From: JBMNCQ01 sp049366715
GTDB taxonomy: Bacteria > Bacillota > Peptococcia > Peptococcales > BICA1-8
Assembly (NCBI GenBank): GCA_049366715.1
Contig: JBMNCQ010000037.1
Span: 1-64,000 of the forward strand
Direction: 5' to 3'
DNA: 64,000 bases
Positions 43,785-52,692 of the stretch are shown in pieces (within the stretch, counting starts at the first letter, position 1; the number at the start of each line of letters is the position of its first letter). The position numbers and the translations under genes are program-made. The notes beneath the pieces were generated by a model. The model was not told the DNA's origin and did no database searches. It saw only the letters and a list, made by a program, of their open reading frames with translations.

Positions 43785-43968
43785 TTTCCAGGCACATAGA
43801 AACATGAAAGAATAGACGGTAGATCTGAGTCGGCAAAATGACTCGCCGATTGCTCCCTGAATGGCGTAAATAACAGCGGGATATATTATACCAATGACTG
43901 CGGGATGGCGCCAGGAGGATATTGGTCAGTGGCTTGCCGTAGTAATTTCCGGAATAAGATCGTTAATG

Positions 43969-44007
43969 GTTTGGATGTGTCGTTTTGACGCGTCCAAACT
44001 TTTTTTA
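43969..44007 (+). terminator. Strong rho-independent terminator
   Basis: A 13-bp stem (43969-43981 with 43987-43999, two G-U pairs) with loop GTTTT is followed by a T-run. The surrounding gap 43785-44364 shows no convincing gene; a 64-codon open frame at 43894-44088 runs through the terminator and is not believed. Confidence 0.7.
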
Positions 44008-44364
44008 CCATATATAAGTATTAAGACCCGCCAATTAAAACCAAGTTTTCGGGACTGCTCTTTTGGCCTGCTTAAATCGTTGAGCTAATTAAGAAATTGC
44101 TACGGTTCCTTTTGTTAAATTTGTGTGGGTATTAAAGCAAAATTTCTAGATTTACCCAGTATACCGGGTTATTTTGTTTCTGCTAAAAACGATAATATCT
44201 TAACAGAGGCACCTGCTGCAGAAGGATTTTATATTGTATGATTATGTTTTAAATAATTACCAAGGGCTTCGTATTTAACAATAACAGCCTTTTTGCATAT
44301 TATATTAATATACGATTTATTTGCGTGATTTGTTCGTAAATTTTTTTTTGAGAGTGATATAGGA

Positions 44365-45795
44365 GTGAGGAGAGTGTCTTTAGATAATTTGATAATTAAT
44401 GGCAGTTTTGAAACTAATTCTTTTCCACCTTGGGTTTCACAAAATGCTACCATTACAAGAGATTTTAGTCATTCCGGTTATTTTGCAGTAAGATTAGCCG
44501 GAGGTATTTTAAATTCATATATTCATCAGATTGTCCCGGTAAATGCGGGGGAAAAATACGAGTTTTTGGTATCTTTGGCTAAAGTAGGCCTGTTACCAAG
44601 TCCGCAAGTATCTCTATCAATCCCGTTTTATGATGCAAATTTTAACTTCGTAGGATATGAGCTGATAACTGTTATAGATACAGACCGTATTGGAAAAGTC
44701 GAAGAGGACGATTGGCTGGAGGTTTATGTGACTACCGGTCCGGCGCCGGCTGGAGCAGCACAAGCCCTTGTTCTTGTTAATAAGCTGCCTGCAGCGGGAA
44801 CGGCCGAGATAATTGTAGATGATGTTGCTTTATTAGTAGCAGAATCAGTAATAGGCCCAACGGGAGCGACAGGAGCCGCGGGAGTCACAGGAGCCACGGG
44901 AGCGACAGGAGCCGCGGGAGTCACAGGAGCCGCNNNNNNNNNNNNNNNNNNNNNNNNNNNNNNNNNNNNNNNNNNNNNNNNNNNNNNNNNNNNNNNNNNN
45001 NNNNNNNNNNNNNNNNNNNNNNNNNNNNNNNNNGTCACAGGAGCCACGGGAGTCACAGGAGCCACGGGAGCGACAGGAGCCGCGGGAGTCACAGGAGCCG
45101 CGGGAGTCACAGGAGCCGCGGGAGCGACAGGAGCCGCGGGAGTCACAGGAGCCACGGGAGTCACAGGAGCCGCGGGAGCGACAGGAGCCGCGGGAGTCAC
45201 AGGAGCCACGGGAGTCACAGGAGCCACGGGAGCGACAGGAGCCGCGGGAGCGACAGGAGCCGCGGGAGTCACAGGAGCTACCGGAGCGACCGGTCCGCTG
45301 GCGCCCCAAAGCTTTGTGCAGTTATACGATCGAAATTATACTAATGAACTAACGTCCAATGCACCCCTGAACTTGTCTAATGAAGGAATTAATCCGCTTT
45401 ATACGACCGGAGGATATACCCTTACAACAACTACAGTTACTAATGATACTCTTAATCTGCCCGGTCCCGGACTTTACCATCTGGAAATTTCGCTGCGGGC
45501 AAGTTTTTTGCTGCCTCTCAGCCCTCCCCAATCCGGATCTGTTTATCAAATACTTTTTAACATTTTAGATGAAGGGAATGTGCCTATTAGTAACTTAGTG
45601 TACAATGGTATTATTCCCGATGATCCCAATGCTGTTTTGGACACACAGCTTTCCATTCAATTTCTCTACAATACACTTAGTGCTGCACCTAGTCTTAAAA
45701 TTGTTCTCAGTAACTTCGATTTTAGTCTAGCCTTTCAAAATACATTAAGTGTATTTGACATCATCTTTATTGTAGAGAAGTGGGAAAGTCCGTAA
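44365..45795 (+). CDS. Collagen-like (BclA-type) surface/exosporium protein, with assembly gap
   Basis: At least 476 codons. The N-terminal domain (about 8-160, LIINGSFETNSFPPWVSQNA...) resembles a carbohydrate-binding beta sandwich. Then come Gly-X-Y triplets (GATGAAGVTGATG..., from about 168 to 311), interrupted by 100 N. The C-terminal domain of about 160 residues (APQSFVQLYDRN..., FDIIFIVEKWES) looks like the C1q/TNF-like trimerisation head of BclA proteins. Such proteins coat spores. The start is uncertain (GTG 44365 or GTG 44374). The repeat copy number is unknown because of the gap. Confidence 0.85.
   Translation: MRRVSLDNLIINGSFETNSFPPWVSQNATITRDFSHSGYFAVRLAGGILNSYIHQIVPVNAGEKYEFLVSLAKVGLLPSPQVSLSIPFYDANFNFVGYELITVIDTDRIGKVEEDDWLEVYVTTGPAPAGAAQALVLVNKLPAAGTAEIIVDDVALLVAESVIGPTGATGAAGVTGATGATGAAGVTGAXXXXXXXXXXXXXXXXXXXXXXXXXXXXXXXXXXVTGATGVTGATGATGAAGVTGAAGVTGAAGATGAAGVTGATGVTGAAGATGAAGVTGATGVTGATGATGAAGATGAAGVTGATGATGPLAPQSFVQLYDRNYTNELTSNAPLNLSNEGINPLYTTGGYTLTTTTVTNDTLNLPGPGLYHLEISLRASFLLPLSPPQSGSVYQILFNILDEGNVPISNLVYNGIIPDDPNAVLDTQLSIQFLYNTLSAAPSLKIVLSNFDFSLAFQNTLSVFDIIFIVEKWESP
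44881..45290 (+). repeat. GC-rich tandem repeat encoding collagen Gly-X-Y triplets
   Basis: Nine-base units of the type GGAGCCACG/GGAGTCACA/GGAGCGACA alternate in higher-order blocks of 18-27 bases on both sides of the N gap. They encode Gly-Ala-Thr, Gly-Val-Thr and Gly-Ala-Ala triplets, a classic site for length variation. Confidence 0.9.
44934..45033. other. Assembly gap (100 N)
   Basis: Exactly 100 undetermined bases within the collagen triplet repeat. The round length marks a scaffold gap of unknown true size. Confidence 0.98.
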
Positions 45796-46020
45796 TGTTC
45801 AGGAATTTTTAGGATGGGTTGTCAATAATGATAAGACCAACCCCTGTTCTATCTGGTATGGTCTGCTGTTATATGCGGGCGTGCCTAATTCAAATCATAT
45901 TTCAATAATTCCGTGCTGAACGGCATATAATATCTTGCCTGTCTTCTCTAAAAATTGAAAAAGAGGGGGCAGGCTTAGTAATTTTTAAAATTCAATATAA
46001 GATAAAGTAAAGGCACCCGG

Positions 46021-46050
46021 ATAAAACGGCAGGTATTCCTGCCGTTTTAT
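46021..46050 (+). terminator. Rho-independent terminator
   Basis: ATAAAACGGCAGG (46021-46033) pairs perfectly with CCTGCCGTTTTAT (46038-46050), loop TATT. It ends the collagen-like gene; the rest of 45796-46177 has no gene. Confidence 0.8.
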
Positions 46051-46141
46051 CTGCTTAGCCAGCTGATTGTCTAAACCAAAGCTGTATTGTTTATCGCTAG
46101 TCTGCAGATGTCCGGAAACGGCCAGTCATTTTCGTTTTTGG

Positions 46142-46150
46142 TGTTATAAT
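46142..46150 (+). promoter_or_regulatory. Extended -10 promoter for the repair operon
   Basis: TGTTATAAT, an extended -10 (TGn plus TATAAT), lies 28 bases before the ATG of the Ada-AlkA gene; no good -35 is seen. Activation by the methylated Ada domain would fit a weak -35. Confidence 0.45.
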
Positions 46151-46177
46151 AAGGTTAGAGAAGTTGAGGTGAAATAT

Positions 46178-47698
46178 ATGACACCGGGAAAAAAACAGTC
46201 TATCCAACTAGACAGCAAGGCCTGCTATGCAGCGTTGAAAGCCCATGATGCTCGTTTCGACGGCCGCTTTTTTGTTGGTGTGTCCTCTACCGGCATTTAT
46301 TGCCGCCCTATTTGCCGTGTTAAGCTCCCGAAAGAAGAAAACTGCACATTTTTCGTAAGTGCTGCTGCTGCCGAAAGTGCCGGGTATAGGCCATGCTGCC
46401 GTTGCCGCCCGGAATTGGCACCGGGTTTGGCGCCGGCGGACGGCACTTCCCGGATTGCCCGGCAGGCTGCGTTGATCATAGAAGAAAATTGTCTCGCAGA
46501 TTTGAAAATTTCCGACCTTGCCGGCAGGCTGGATATCACGGACAGACATTTGCGCAGGGCTTTTGCCGCTGAATACGGTGTTTCCCCTGTTCAATACGTG
46601 CAGACCCGGAGGCTTCTTTTGGCAAAGTGCTTATTAGCGGAAACGGAGCTGTCTGTTACGGAAGTAGCGTTGTTTGCGGGCTTCGGGAGTATCAGGAGGT
46701 TTAATGAGCTATTTAAAAAACATTACAGATCTACACCTAGCCATTTTAGAAGCTCCGCTAAAAATATTTCTGATCATAAAGAAATGCTAACACTGACCCT
46801 TGGTTACCGGCCTCCATATGCGTGGGACGAATTGATCGAATTCCTTGCTGCCCGCGCAATTCCCGGTGTTGAATACGTAAAAGATGGTGTCTACCATCGT
46901 ACAGTTGCGCTGAAAACCGGTAATGGCACATATTATGGCTGGGTTTCTGTTGCCAATAAACCCCGGGAAAATTCCCTGTCAGTTACTCTGGCTTGTTCTC
47001 TTTTACCGGTCTTGTCCAAAGTGCTGGCAAGAATACGGTGTCTGTTTGATTTAAACTGCAGTCCTGCGGAAGTTTACGATAAACTCCGCATCATGAATGA
47101 GCTTGCCCCGGGTCTGTGTATACCGGGACTGCGTCTGCCTGGCTGCTTTGATCCTTTTGAAATTTCGGTGCGTGCTGTTTTAGGCCAGCAGGTGACGGTT
47201 AAAGCGGCGCGTACTCTGGCCATGCGCTTTGCCGGTGCCTTTGGCGGGAAAGTCAGTACACCTTTTGCGGAACTCTACTGCACATTCCCCACCCCGGACG
47301 CAATTTACGGTCTTGAAGGCCCGGTGGAAAATCATTTGGGTCCGTTAGGCATAATAGGCGCCCGTTCGCGCTCTATTTTTGCTTTGGCGGCGGCAATGGT
47401 GAGCGGTTTTATTACTTTTTCACCGGGAGCAGACCCGGAGCTTGCGATGGAAAATCTCTTAAGTCTGCCCGGATTCGGTCCCTGGACCGTTCAATATATC
47501 GGGATGCGTGCTTGCGGCTGGCCGGACGCTTTTCCCCACACGGACTACGGGATCAGAAAGGCTCTTTCCGGAATGACACCAAAAGAGATTCTGAGTATTT
47601 CAGAACGCTGGCGGCCGTGGCGTTCTTATGCAGTGGTTAATCTCTGGAATGCACTTAACCAAAAGAAAACAAAATGTGAGGAGCTGTCAGATTTATGA
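46178..47698 (+). CDS. Ada-type regulator fused to AlkA 3-methyladenine DNA glycosylase
   Basis: 506 residues. Residues 1-85 are the Ada zinc domain with Cys42, Cys46, Cys73 and Cys76; Cys42 would accept the methyl group from phosphotriesters. Residues about 90-190 are an AraC helix-turn-helix (ISDLAGRLDITDRHLRRAF, VTEVALFAGFGSIRRF). Residues about 200-500 are an AlkA glycosylase with a helix-hairpin-helix (LLSLPGFGPWTVQYIGMRA) and the catalytic Asp in FPHTDYGIRKAL. It is thus a sensor-activator and base-excision enzyme in one chain. The ATG at 46178 has GAGGTGAAAT upstream. It overlaps the ogt gene by four bases. Confidence 0.93.
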   Translation: MTPGKKQSIQLDSKACYAALKAHDARFDGRFFVGVSSTGIYCRPICRVKLPKEENCTFFVSAAAAESAGYRPCCRCRPELAPGLAPADGTSRIARQAALIIEENCLADLKISDLAGRLDITDRHLRRAFAAEYGVSPVQYVQTRRLLLAKCLLAETELSVTEVALFAGFGSIRRFNELFKKHYRSTPSHFRSSAKNISDHKEMLTLTLGYRPPYAWDELIEFLAARAIPGVEYVKDGVYHRTVALKTGNGTYYGWVSVANKPRENSLSVTLACSLLPVLSKVLARIRCLFDLNCSPAEVYDKLRIMNELAPGLCIPGLRLPGCFDPFEISVRAVLGQQVTVKAARTLAMRFAGAFGGKVSTPFAELYCTFPTPDAIYGLEGPVENHLGPLGIIGARSRSIFALAAAMVSGFITFSPGADPELAMENLLSLPGFGPWTVQYIGMRACGWPDAFPHTDYGIRKALSGMTPKEILSISERWRPWRSYAVVNLWNALNQKKTKCEELSDL

Positions 47699-48210
47699 TT
47701 TATACAAGCAATATCAGCACCCCTCTCGGCGCGATGACAGCATCCGCGGAGGGAAGCGCCCTTACAGGGCTTTGGTTTACCGGGCAAAAGTACTATCCGT
47801 CTGAAACAGGTACATGGGTAAATGAGCCTGAGTATCCGGTCTTTGAGATTCTGCGGACATGGCTGGTAAATTACTTTGCCGGCAATGGTTGTGAGCCCTT
47901 GCCTGATCTTGAGCTTAAAGGGACATCCTTTCAAAAAGCTGTTTGGCAAATCCTGCTGGAAATTCCATATGGCCGGATTACCACTTATGGCGGGATTGCC
48001 AAGAAACTGGCTGCCGCCAGGGGATTGTCCTCAATGTCCGCCCAGGCTGTGGGAGGTGCCGTCGGGCATAATCCTGTTTCCATTCTGGTACCGTGCCACA
48101 GGGTCATAGGCGCTGACGGGAGTTTGACCGGTTATGCGGGAGGCCTTGAAAAGAAAAAAGCTCTGCTCCGGCTTGAACAGGCAGATCTTACATTAATTAA
48201 AACGCACTGA
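47695..48210 (+). CDS. ogt: Methylated-DNA-[protein]-cysteine S-methyltransferase
   Basis: 171-residue suicide enzyme removing O6-alkyl groups from guanine. The acceptor is Cys134 in LVPCHRVIGADGSLTGYAGG, with the Tyr/Arg-containing FQKAVWQILLEIPYGRITTYG helix-turn-helix before it. It overlaps the Ada-AlkA gene by ATGA, so both are made together as an alkylation-damage operon. Confidence 0.96.
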   Translation: MIYTSNISTPLGAMTASAEGSALTGLWFTGQKYYPSETGTWVNEPEYPVFEILRTWLVNYFAGNGCEPLPDLELKGTSFQKAVWQILLEIPYGRITTYGGIAKKLAAARGLSSMSAQAVGGAVGHNPVSILVPCHRVIGADGSLTGYAGGLEKKKALLRLEQADLTLIKTH

Positions 48211-48267
48211 AATTGAGAATAATTGAATGATGAAAATAGCTGAATTTTTAGGAGGGAAATAAACTAA

Positions 48268-48341
48268 GCTGAGCCCGGCGGTAGCTGATATTATCCCGGC
48301 CTAAGATGATCAAAGCCGGACTCCCGATTTTTTTACTAAAC
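48268..48341 (+). terminator. Possible terminator after ogt
   Basis: CCGGC near 48295 can pair with GCCGG near 48315, followed eight bases later by seven T. Weak as drawn. Apart from this and the TetR promoter, 48211-48564 has no gene. Confidence 0.35.
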
Positions 48342-48489
48342 TTGCTCGATAATTTAATGATTGCTCACCTGATGAAGGCCTGACCATAAAGACTATTATG
48401 AAAATTACATTAATGGCGACCGGAACAGCAAAGCCGGAAATTATTTTGGCCGCTGCAGCGAACTAACGAAATTGCCGGCATATACTTGC

Positions 48490-48518
48490 TTGACAAATTA
48501 ATCCAGTTGTTATATTAT
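48490..48518 (+). promoter_or_regulatory. Sigma-A promoter for the TetR gene
   Basis: TTGACA (48490-48495), 17 bases, TATTAT (48513-48518). The predicted transcription start falls inside the operator that follows. Confidence 0.75.
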
Positions 48519-48519
48519 T

Positions 48520-48551
48520 TATATAACAGCGTTATATAACACTGTTATATA
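48520..48551. promoter_or_regulatory. 32-bp nested palindromic operator
   Basis: TATATAACAG (48520-48529) and CTGTTATATA (48542-48551) are perfect inverted arms around a third palindrome GTTATATAAC (48531-48540). It overlaps the expected transcription start of the TetR gene 14 bases downstream, so autorepression is very likely, probably by two dimers. Confidence 0.75.
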
Positions 48552-48564
48552 TTGGGGTGACATA

Positions 48565-49182
48565 ATGGAAGGTAAGAATTTAAGCACTTTACAGAAAATT
48601 ATGGCAGAGGGTAAAAAGGAATTTCTGGAAAAAGGTTTTAAAGATGCTTCTCTGCGCAATATTGTGAAACGGGCGGGGGTAACTACAGGTGCCTTTTACG
48701 GTTATTATCCCGATAAGGAAGCGCTGTTTGAAGCATTGGTACTGCCTGTTGTTAAGGGACTGCAAGAAGACTTCCTGGCTGCTCAGGAGAATTTTGCCCG
48801 GTGGCCTAAGGATACGAAAAAGGCAAAAGTATTTTATTATACTTCTGAAGAATTGAAGAATTTCAGCACATATATCTATGATCATTTTGATGAGTTTCAG
48901 CTGCTTGTTACTTGTGCGGAAGGTACGGCTTTCGCAGATTTTATTCATGACCTTGTCGAGATCGAGGTAGAATACTCCCTGAATTTTATTGCATCCACAG
49001 ACAATGATGCCCTGGTTTCCGGCAGGGCTACCCCTGAATTTCTGCATATAATTTCAAGTGCTTTTTTTTCAGCGGTATTTGAAGTGGTGAAGCATGATAT
49101 GACAAAGGAAGCCGCAGATAGTTATATCGATAGTTTACAGGAGTTTTTTAAGGCAGGGTGGAAAAAAATTTTGAATTACTAA
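48565..49182 (+). CDS. TetR-family transcriptional regulator
   Basis: 205 residues with the TetR helix-turn-helix at about 10-55 (FLEKGFKDASLRNIVKRAGVTTGAFYGYYPDKEALF). The C-terminal ligand domain is not similar to a named group. It has its own promoter and a 32-bp palindromic operator just before the start. The next genes are feoAB, but those have a separate DtxR-type box, so a link is not shown. Start ATG follows GGGGTGACATA. Confidence 0.92.
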   Translation: MEGKNLSTLQKIMAEGKKEFLEKGFKDASLRNIVKRAGVTTGAFYGYYPDKEALFEALVLPVVKGLQEDFLAAQENFARWPKDTKKAKVFYYTSEELKNFSTYIYDHFDEFQLLVTCAEGTAFADFIHDLVEIEVEYSLNFIASTDNDALVSGRATPEFLHIISSAFFSAVFEVVKHDMTKEAADSYIDSLQEFFKAGWKKILNY

Positions 49183-49222
49183 TCTCTTTCCGGGGATGTG
49201 GTTTTTCAGAATAGGCAATATC

Positions 49223-49243
49223 TGAGGTTCGTAATGAACCTCA
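49223..49243 (+). other. Hairpin between TetR gene and feoA
   Basis: TGAGGTTC (49223-49230) pairs perfectly with GAACCTCA (49236-49243), followed by TAAAAC. It may be a weak terminator. Confidence 0.4.
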
Positions 49244-49259
49244 TAAAACAAGCCAAAAA

Positions 49260-49275
49260 GTTAGGTTAACCTAAC
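49260..49275. promoter_or_regulatory. DtxR/IdeR-type box upstream of feoAB
   Basis: The perfect 16-bp palindrome GTTAGGTTAACCTAAC strongly resembles the iron-dependent DtxR/IdeR consensus (TTAGGTTAGSCTAACCTAA). It lies just before the feoA ribosome site, so iron-loaded repressor would shut off ferrous iron uptake. Confidence 0.75.
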
Positions 49276-49295
49276 AAAAAGGAGGATGGTTAAAC

Positions 49296-49526
49296 ATGAA
49301 AAATTTGAGTATGGTAAAAAATGGTGAAAAGGGCAGGATTACTTCGCTCACCGGTGACCTCAGGTTTTTAAACCGTATTACCTCCATCGGAATTACCATC
49401 GGAAGCGTGGTTGAGATGATCCAAAATCAAAAAAAACGACCGATTTTAGTGTACGGTCGGGACACAATGATTGCGATTAACCGCAGTGAATCGGAAAAAA
49501 TTATGGTGGAGGTAGTTTCAGAATGA
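49296..49526 (+). CDS. feoA: Ferrous iron transport protein FeoA
   Basis: 76-residue SH3-like protein of the FeoA family (GEKGRITSLTGDLRFLNRITSIGI, then a VYGRDTMIAINRSESEKIMV end). It is thought to assist FeoB at the membrane. AAGGAGG site; it overlaps the feoB start by four bases and lies directly behind a DtxR-type operator. Confidence 0.9.
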   Translation: MKNLSMVKNGEKGRITSLTGDLRFLNRITSIGITIGSVVEMIQNQKKRPILVYGRDTMIAINRSESEKIMVEVVSE

Positions 49527-51562
49527 GCAATCTGACAATGGCACTGCTGGGTCAGCCGAATTCCGGGAAATCGACAGTGTTTAATACATTAACCGGTTCA
49601 CGGCAGCATGTTGGTAACTGGCCGGGCAAAACCGTAGAGAAGAAAGAAGGTTATTTTAGCTATGCCGGTCAAAGCTATACGGTGATAGATCTGCCCGGTG
49701 CTTACAGTCTGTCTGCAAATTCAGAGGAAGAGATGGTCACAAGAGACTATATTGCAAGTGGGGAGGCAGACCTGGTCTGCATTCTGGCCGATGCCTCCCA
49801 GCTGGAACGGAGTTTGTTTATGCTGGCGGATTATGCAGGCCTGAAAACACCGGTTGTTTTATTACTGAATATGATGGATGTGGCTGCCCGGCAGGGCAAA
49901 ACCATAGACAATATAGCTATTGCCGGGAAACTGGGAATCCCCGTTATACCGCTTACCGCAACGGATAGAAAGTGTTATACGGGCTTTCTAAAAATGCTGA
50001 TCAATATACAAAAGGAGCCCGCACAATTAGTGGCAAAGGATATCTCCAGGATTTATGCGTCAACGATAGGGGAGAGATATCAACAGGTATTGGAGTTGCT
50101 GCCTAAAGAAGGAATTGACGTTTATTCTTCCGTCTGGCTGACTGCTAAGCTGCTGGAACAGGATAGACCGGTGAGGGGGCTTGTAAAATCCCGGATAAGC
50201 ACAGAAAATTGGGATAAAATCAATATGCTGCTTCAGGAGGTGAAAAACGGCAGCCTGTTGACGGCAGAGTGTAAATTTAAGTGGATCGAAGGCCTGCTTA
50301 AGGATAGTGTAAGCATCAGGAGCAGTGAAAGAACTAAATTAAACCGTTTCGATCGTCTTGCCCTAAGTAAAACCTGGGGTAAGCCTTTGGCCCTCGGAGT
50401 AATTATTTTAGGCTTGATCGTGTCTATGGCGGTTGCCATGCCGTTTATGGGACTGTTTAGCTATTTGCAGGGTATTGTTTCCGTACCCCTTGCCCAGGGT
50501 TTGTCTTCTTTAGGAATCCCGGCTCTGCTTATCTCTCTGCTGTGCGACGGTATCCTGACGGCAGCGACTTTTGCGCTGATGATGGTAAGTTTTGTTTTTG
50601 GCATCAGCCTGGTTTTTGGCTTTATTGAAGAGATCGGGTATATGGCCCGTATTTCATATGCTTTTGATCATACCATGTCCAGGCTCGGGCTACAGGGAAA
50701 GGCTATTATGCCGTTTTTAGTAAGTTTCGGGTGTAATATCGGTGGTGTTACGGGAACAAGAGTTATTGATTCCTGGGGACAGCGTATTGCTACGATAGCC
50801 CTTTCCTGGGTTATCCCCTGTGCTGCCACTTGGAGCGTGGTAGGTCTTGTCAGCACCGTTTTTTTTGGGACTACCGCATTTTTAGTTGTTTTGGCGTTGT
50901 TTGCAACAGCATTTTTACATATGGTTATTACCTCAAAAATATTCGGAAAATTTCTAATTGCAGAGAGTGACAGGAGCGGACTCATTATGGAAATGCCGCC
51001 TTATCACAAGCCTAAATACAGAAATTTGTTCCGCTTTGTTTTTACCCGGATGGGGGATGTCTTAAATCGTGCCCTTAAAACGATTATTCTCGTTTCTGTT
51101 CTGTTTTGGGCTTTAGCGTATACACCGGACGGCAATGTGGCAAACAGCGTTATTTATAAAATAGGTACTTTTATCGAGCCGGTTACTATGTGGTTTGGTT
51201 TGCGCTGGCAAACTTTTATGGCTTTTTTAGCTTCAGCCATGGGCAAGGAGGCGGCTCTTGGTGTGTTAGCCTCTTTATTCAACAGCCCCGGGGAGGCAGC
51301 CGGAATCTGGGGGGCTTTAGCAGGGCATTCTGCCGTAAGCACTTCCGGTCTTGGCGGTGCTCTGCTCGTCGGTATTTCCAAAGCCGAAGCCCTTGCTTTT
51401 ATTTACGCGTTTTTCTTCAATATTCCCTGCCTGATGGCGGTAGCATCCACGCTGCAGGAAAGCCATTCCCTCAAATGGACGCTGCGTATTGTAGGCTATT
51501 ACATAGCCGTTGCGCTGCTGATGTCCGCAATTGCTTACCATATCGGGCTTCTGATATTTTAG
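49523..51562 (+). CDS. feoB: Ferrous iron transporter FeoB
   Basis: 679 residues. The N-terminal G protein has G1 GQPNSGKST (10-18), the switch-I region around HVGNWPGKTVEKKEG, G3 DLPGAYSLS and G4 NMMD. The C-terminal part (about 285-675) is the membrane channel, with the conserved EEIGYMARISYAFD, FLVSFGCNIGGVTGTR and FLASAMGKEAALG blocks. It imports Fe(II). Translationally coupled to feoA. Confidence 0.96.
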   Translation: MSNLTMALLGQPNSGKSTVFNTLTGSRQHVGNWPGKTVEKKEGYFSYAGQSYTVIDLPGAYSLSANSEEEMVTRDYIASGEADLVCILADASQLERSLFMLADYAGLKTPVVLLLNMMDVAARQGKTIDNIAIAGKLGIPVIPLTATDRKCYTGFLKMLINIQKEPAQLVAKDISRIYASTIGERYQQVLELLPKEGIDVYSSVWLTAKLLEQDRPVRGLVKSRISTENWDKINMLLQEVKNGSLLTAECKFKWIEGLLKDSVSIRSSERTKLNRFDRLALSKTWGKPLALGVIILGLIVSMAVAMPFMGLFSYLQGIVSVPLAQGLSSLGIPALLISLLCDGILTAATFALMMVSFVFGISLVFGFIEEIGYMARISYAFDHTMSRLGLQGKAIMPFLVSFGCNIGGVTGTRVIDSWGQRIATIALSWVIPCAATWSVVGLVSTVFFGTTAFLVVLALFATAFLHMVITSKIFGKFLIAESDRSGLIMEMPPYHKPKYRNLFRFVFTRMGDVLNRALKTIILVSVLFWALAYTPDGNVANSVIYKIGTFIEPVTMWFGLRWQTFMAFLASAMGKEAALGVLASLFNSPGEAAGIWGALAGHSAVSTSGLGGALLVGISKAEALAFIYAFFFNIPCLMAVASTLQESHSLKWTLRIVGYYIAVALLMSAIAYHIGLLIF

Positions 51563-51635
51563 GGGTTAGTATTATACCGAAGGAGATTCCGTATAGGAAG
51601 TGTCCATAATTAAATTAAAAAGGAAGTGAGAAAAA

Positions 51636-52430
51636 ATGCAGCAGCATTTGCAAGGTGTGCCTGAAACATTGTTGATTCCGCTGTGGGCAAGAGCGGCGGA
51701 GACGAAAGAACAAAGACCGATTATCCGGGATGAAATAGCCGTTGAACTGGTGGCACAAATCGATTATGATTTTTCTAAATTTAATGATTCCTGGATGACC
51801 CAAACAGGTGTGGCGGTAAGGACAGAAATACTGGACAGGGAGGTAAAGGAATTTATCGGCAGGCATCCGGATACAGTGATCATTAATATCGGCTGCGGGT
51901 TAGATACCCGGTATTTTAGGGTAGATAACGGCAGGATCCGCTGGTATGACCTGGACCTTCCCGAAGTGATCGGCATTAGGAAAAATTTTTTTCAGGAAAC
52001 ACGCCGGTATCATATGATCGGAAAATCTGTTTTTGATTATTCCTGGCTGAAGGATATTGAAATAGGAGGAGCGCCTGTCCTGTTGCTGGCTGAAGGAGTC
52101 TTTATGTATTTCACGGAACAAGAGATGACACAATTGCTGGGCAGTTTGACCAAGCAGTTTCCTAAAGCCCAGATGTTTTTTGAAATGATGCCCCGCATGC
52201 TGGTAAAGAGCGGCAGCAAACATGAAACGGTACGTAAAACGTCTGCGAGATTTCAATGGGGAATCAAAAGAGGGAAAGATATGGAAGAGCTCCATTCCCG
52301 AATCAGATTTGTGGACGAATGGAACTACTTCGATTATCACCGGGCCAGGTGGAAGTGGCTGGGCCGGCTGGCTTTAATCCCTGTTTTCCGGAATAATTTC
52401 AACAATAGGATAGTGCATATTACTTTATGA
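51636..52430 (+). CDS. Class I SAM methyltransferase, leucine-carboxyl-methyltransferase family
   Basis: 264 residues. SAM-binding motif I is IINIGCGLDTRYFR (about 84-97), followed by IRWYDLDLPEVI and the LLLAEGVFMYF motif characteristic of the LCM/Ppm1-like family, which in bacteria includes small-molecule O-methyltransferases. It sits 73 bases after feoB with an AGGAAGTGAG site and may be read from the same transcript, but no functional link to iron is evident. Substrate unknown. Confidence 0.82.
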   Translation: MQQHLQGVPETLLIPLWARAAETKEQRPIIRDEIAVELVAQIDYDFSKFNDSWMTQTGVAVRTEILDREVKEFIGRHPDTVIINIGCGLDTRYFRVDNGRIRWYDLDLPEVIGIRKNFFQETRRYHMIGKSVFDYSWLKDIEIGGAPVLLLAEGVFMYFTEQEMTQLLGSLTKQFPKAQMFFEMMPRMLVKSGSKHETVRKTSARFQWGIKRGKDMEELHSRIRFVDEWNYFDYHRARWKWLGRLALIPVFRNNFNNRIVHITL

Positions 52431-52654
52431 CCTTCAAAGCTAGAAATATAAAGTAATAAATATGGATGTTAGCAATACAGAAGATCATGGGGTGCAATAA
52501 TTGAGCAAATTTGCAGTATTTAAGAAGGTGATGAATATGTCACCACAGGGATAGCGGGAATTGGGGTATTCCCTCAGGGAAGAATCAATTATCTGTCCGA
52601 AGGGAGTTATCTCAGTCTTTATGAAGTAGATATCAATTATTCAGGCAGTTATGG

Positions 52655-52688
52655 CAGGGATTAGTTAGATTACCCTAACTAATCCCTG
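52655..52688. other. Perfect 13-bp hairpin
   Basis: CAGGGATTAGTTA (52655-52667) pairs with TAACTAATCCCTG (52676-52688). It sits between a coding-like stretch (about 52527-52665, no recognised family) and an ABC exporter fragment in the otherwise gene-free 52431-53043. Confidence 0.5.
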
Positions 52689-52692
52689 TCAG

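Noticed and set aside
43894..44088. 64-codon ORF after the frameshifted secreted protein
   Set aside because: It runs through a strong terminator, has no ribosome site and shows no family similarity.
44881..45290. CRISPR-like array
   Set aside because: The short GC-rich units have no unique spacers and encode Gly-X-Y triplets in frame.
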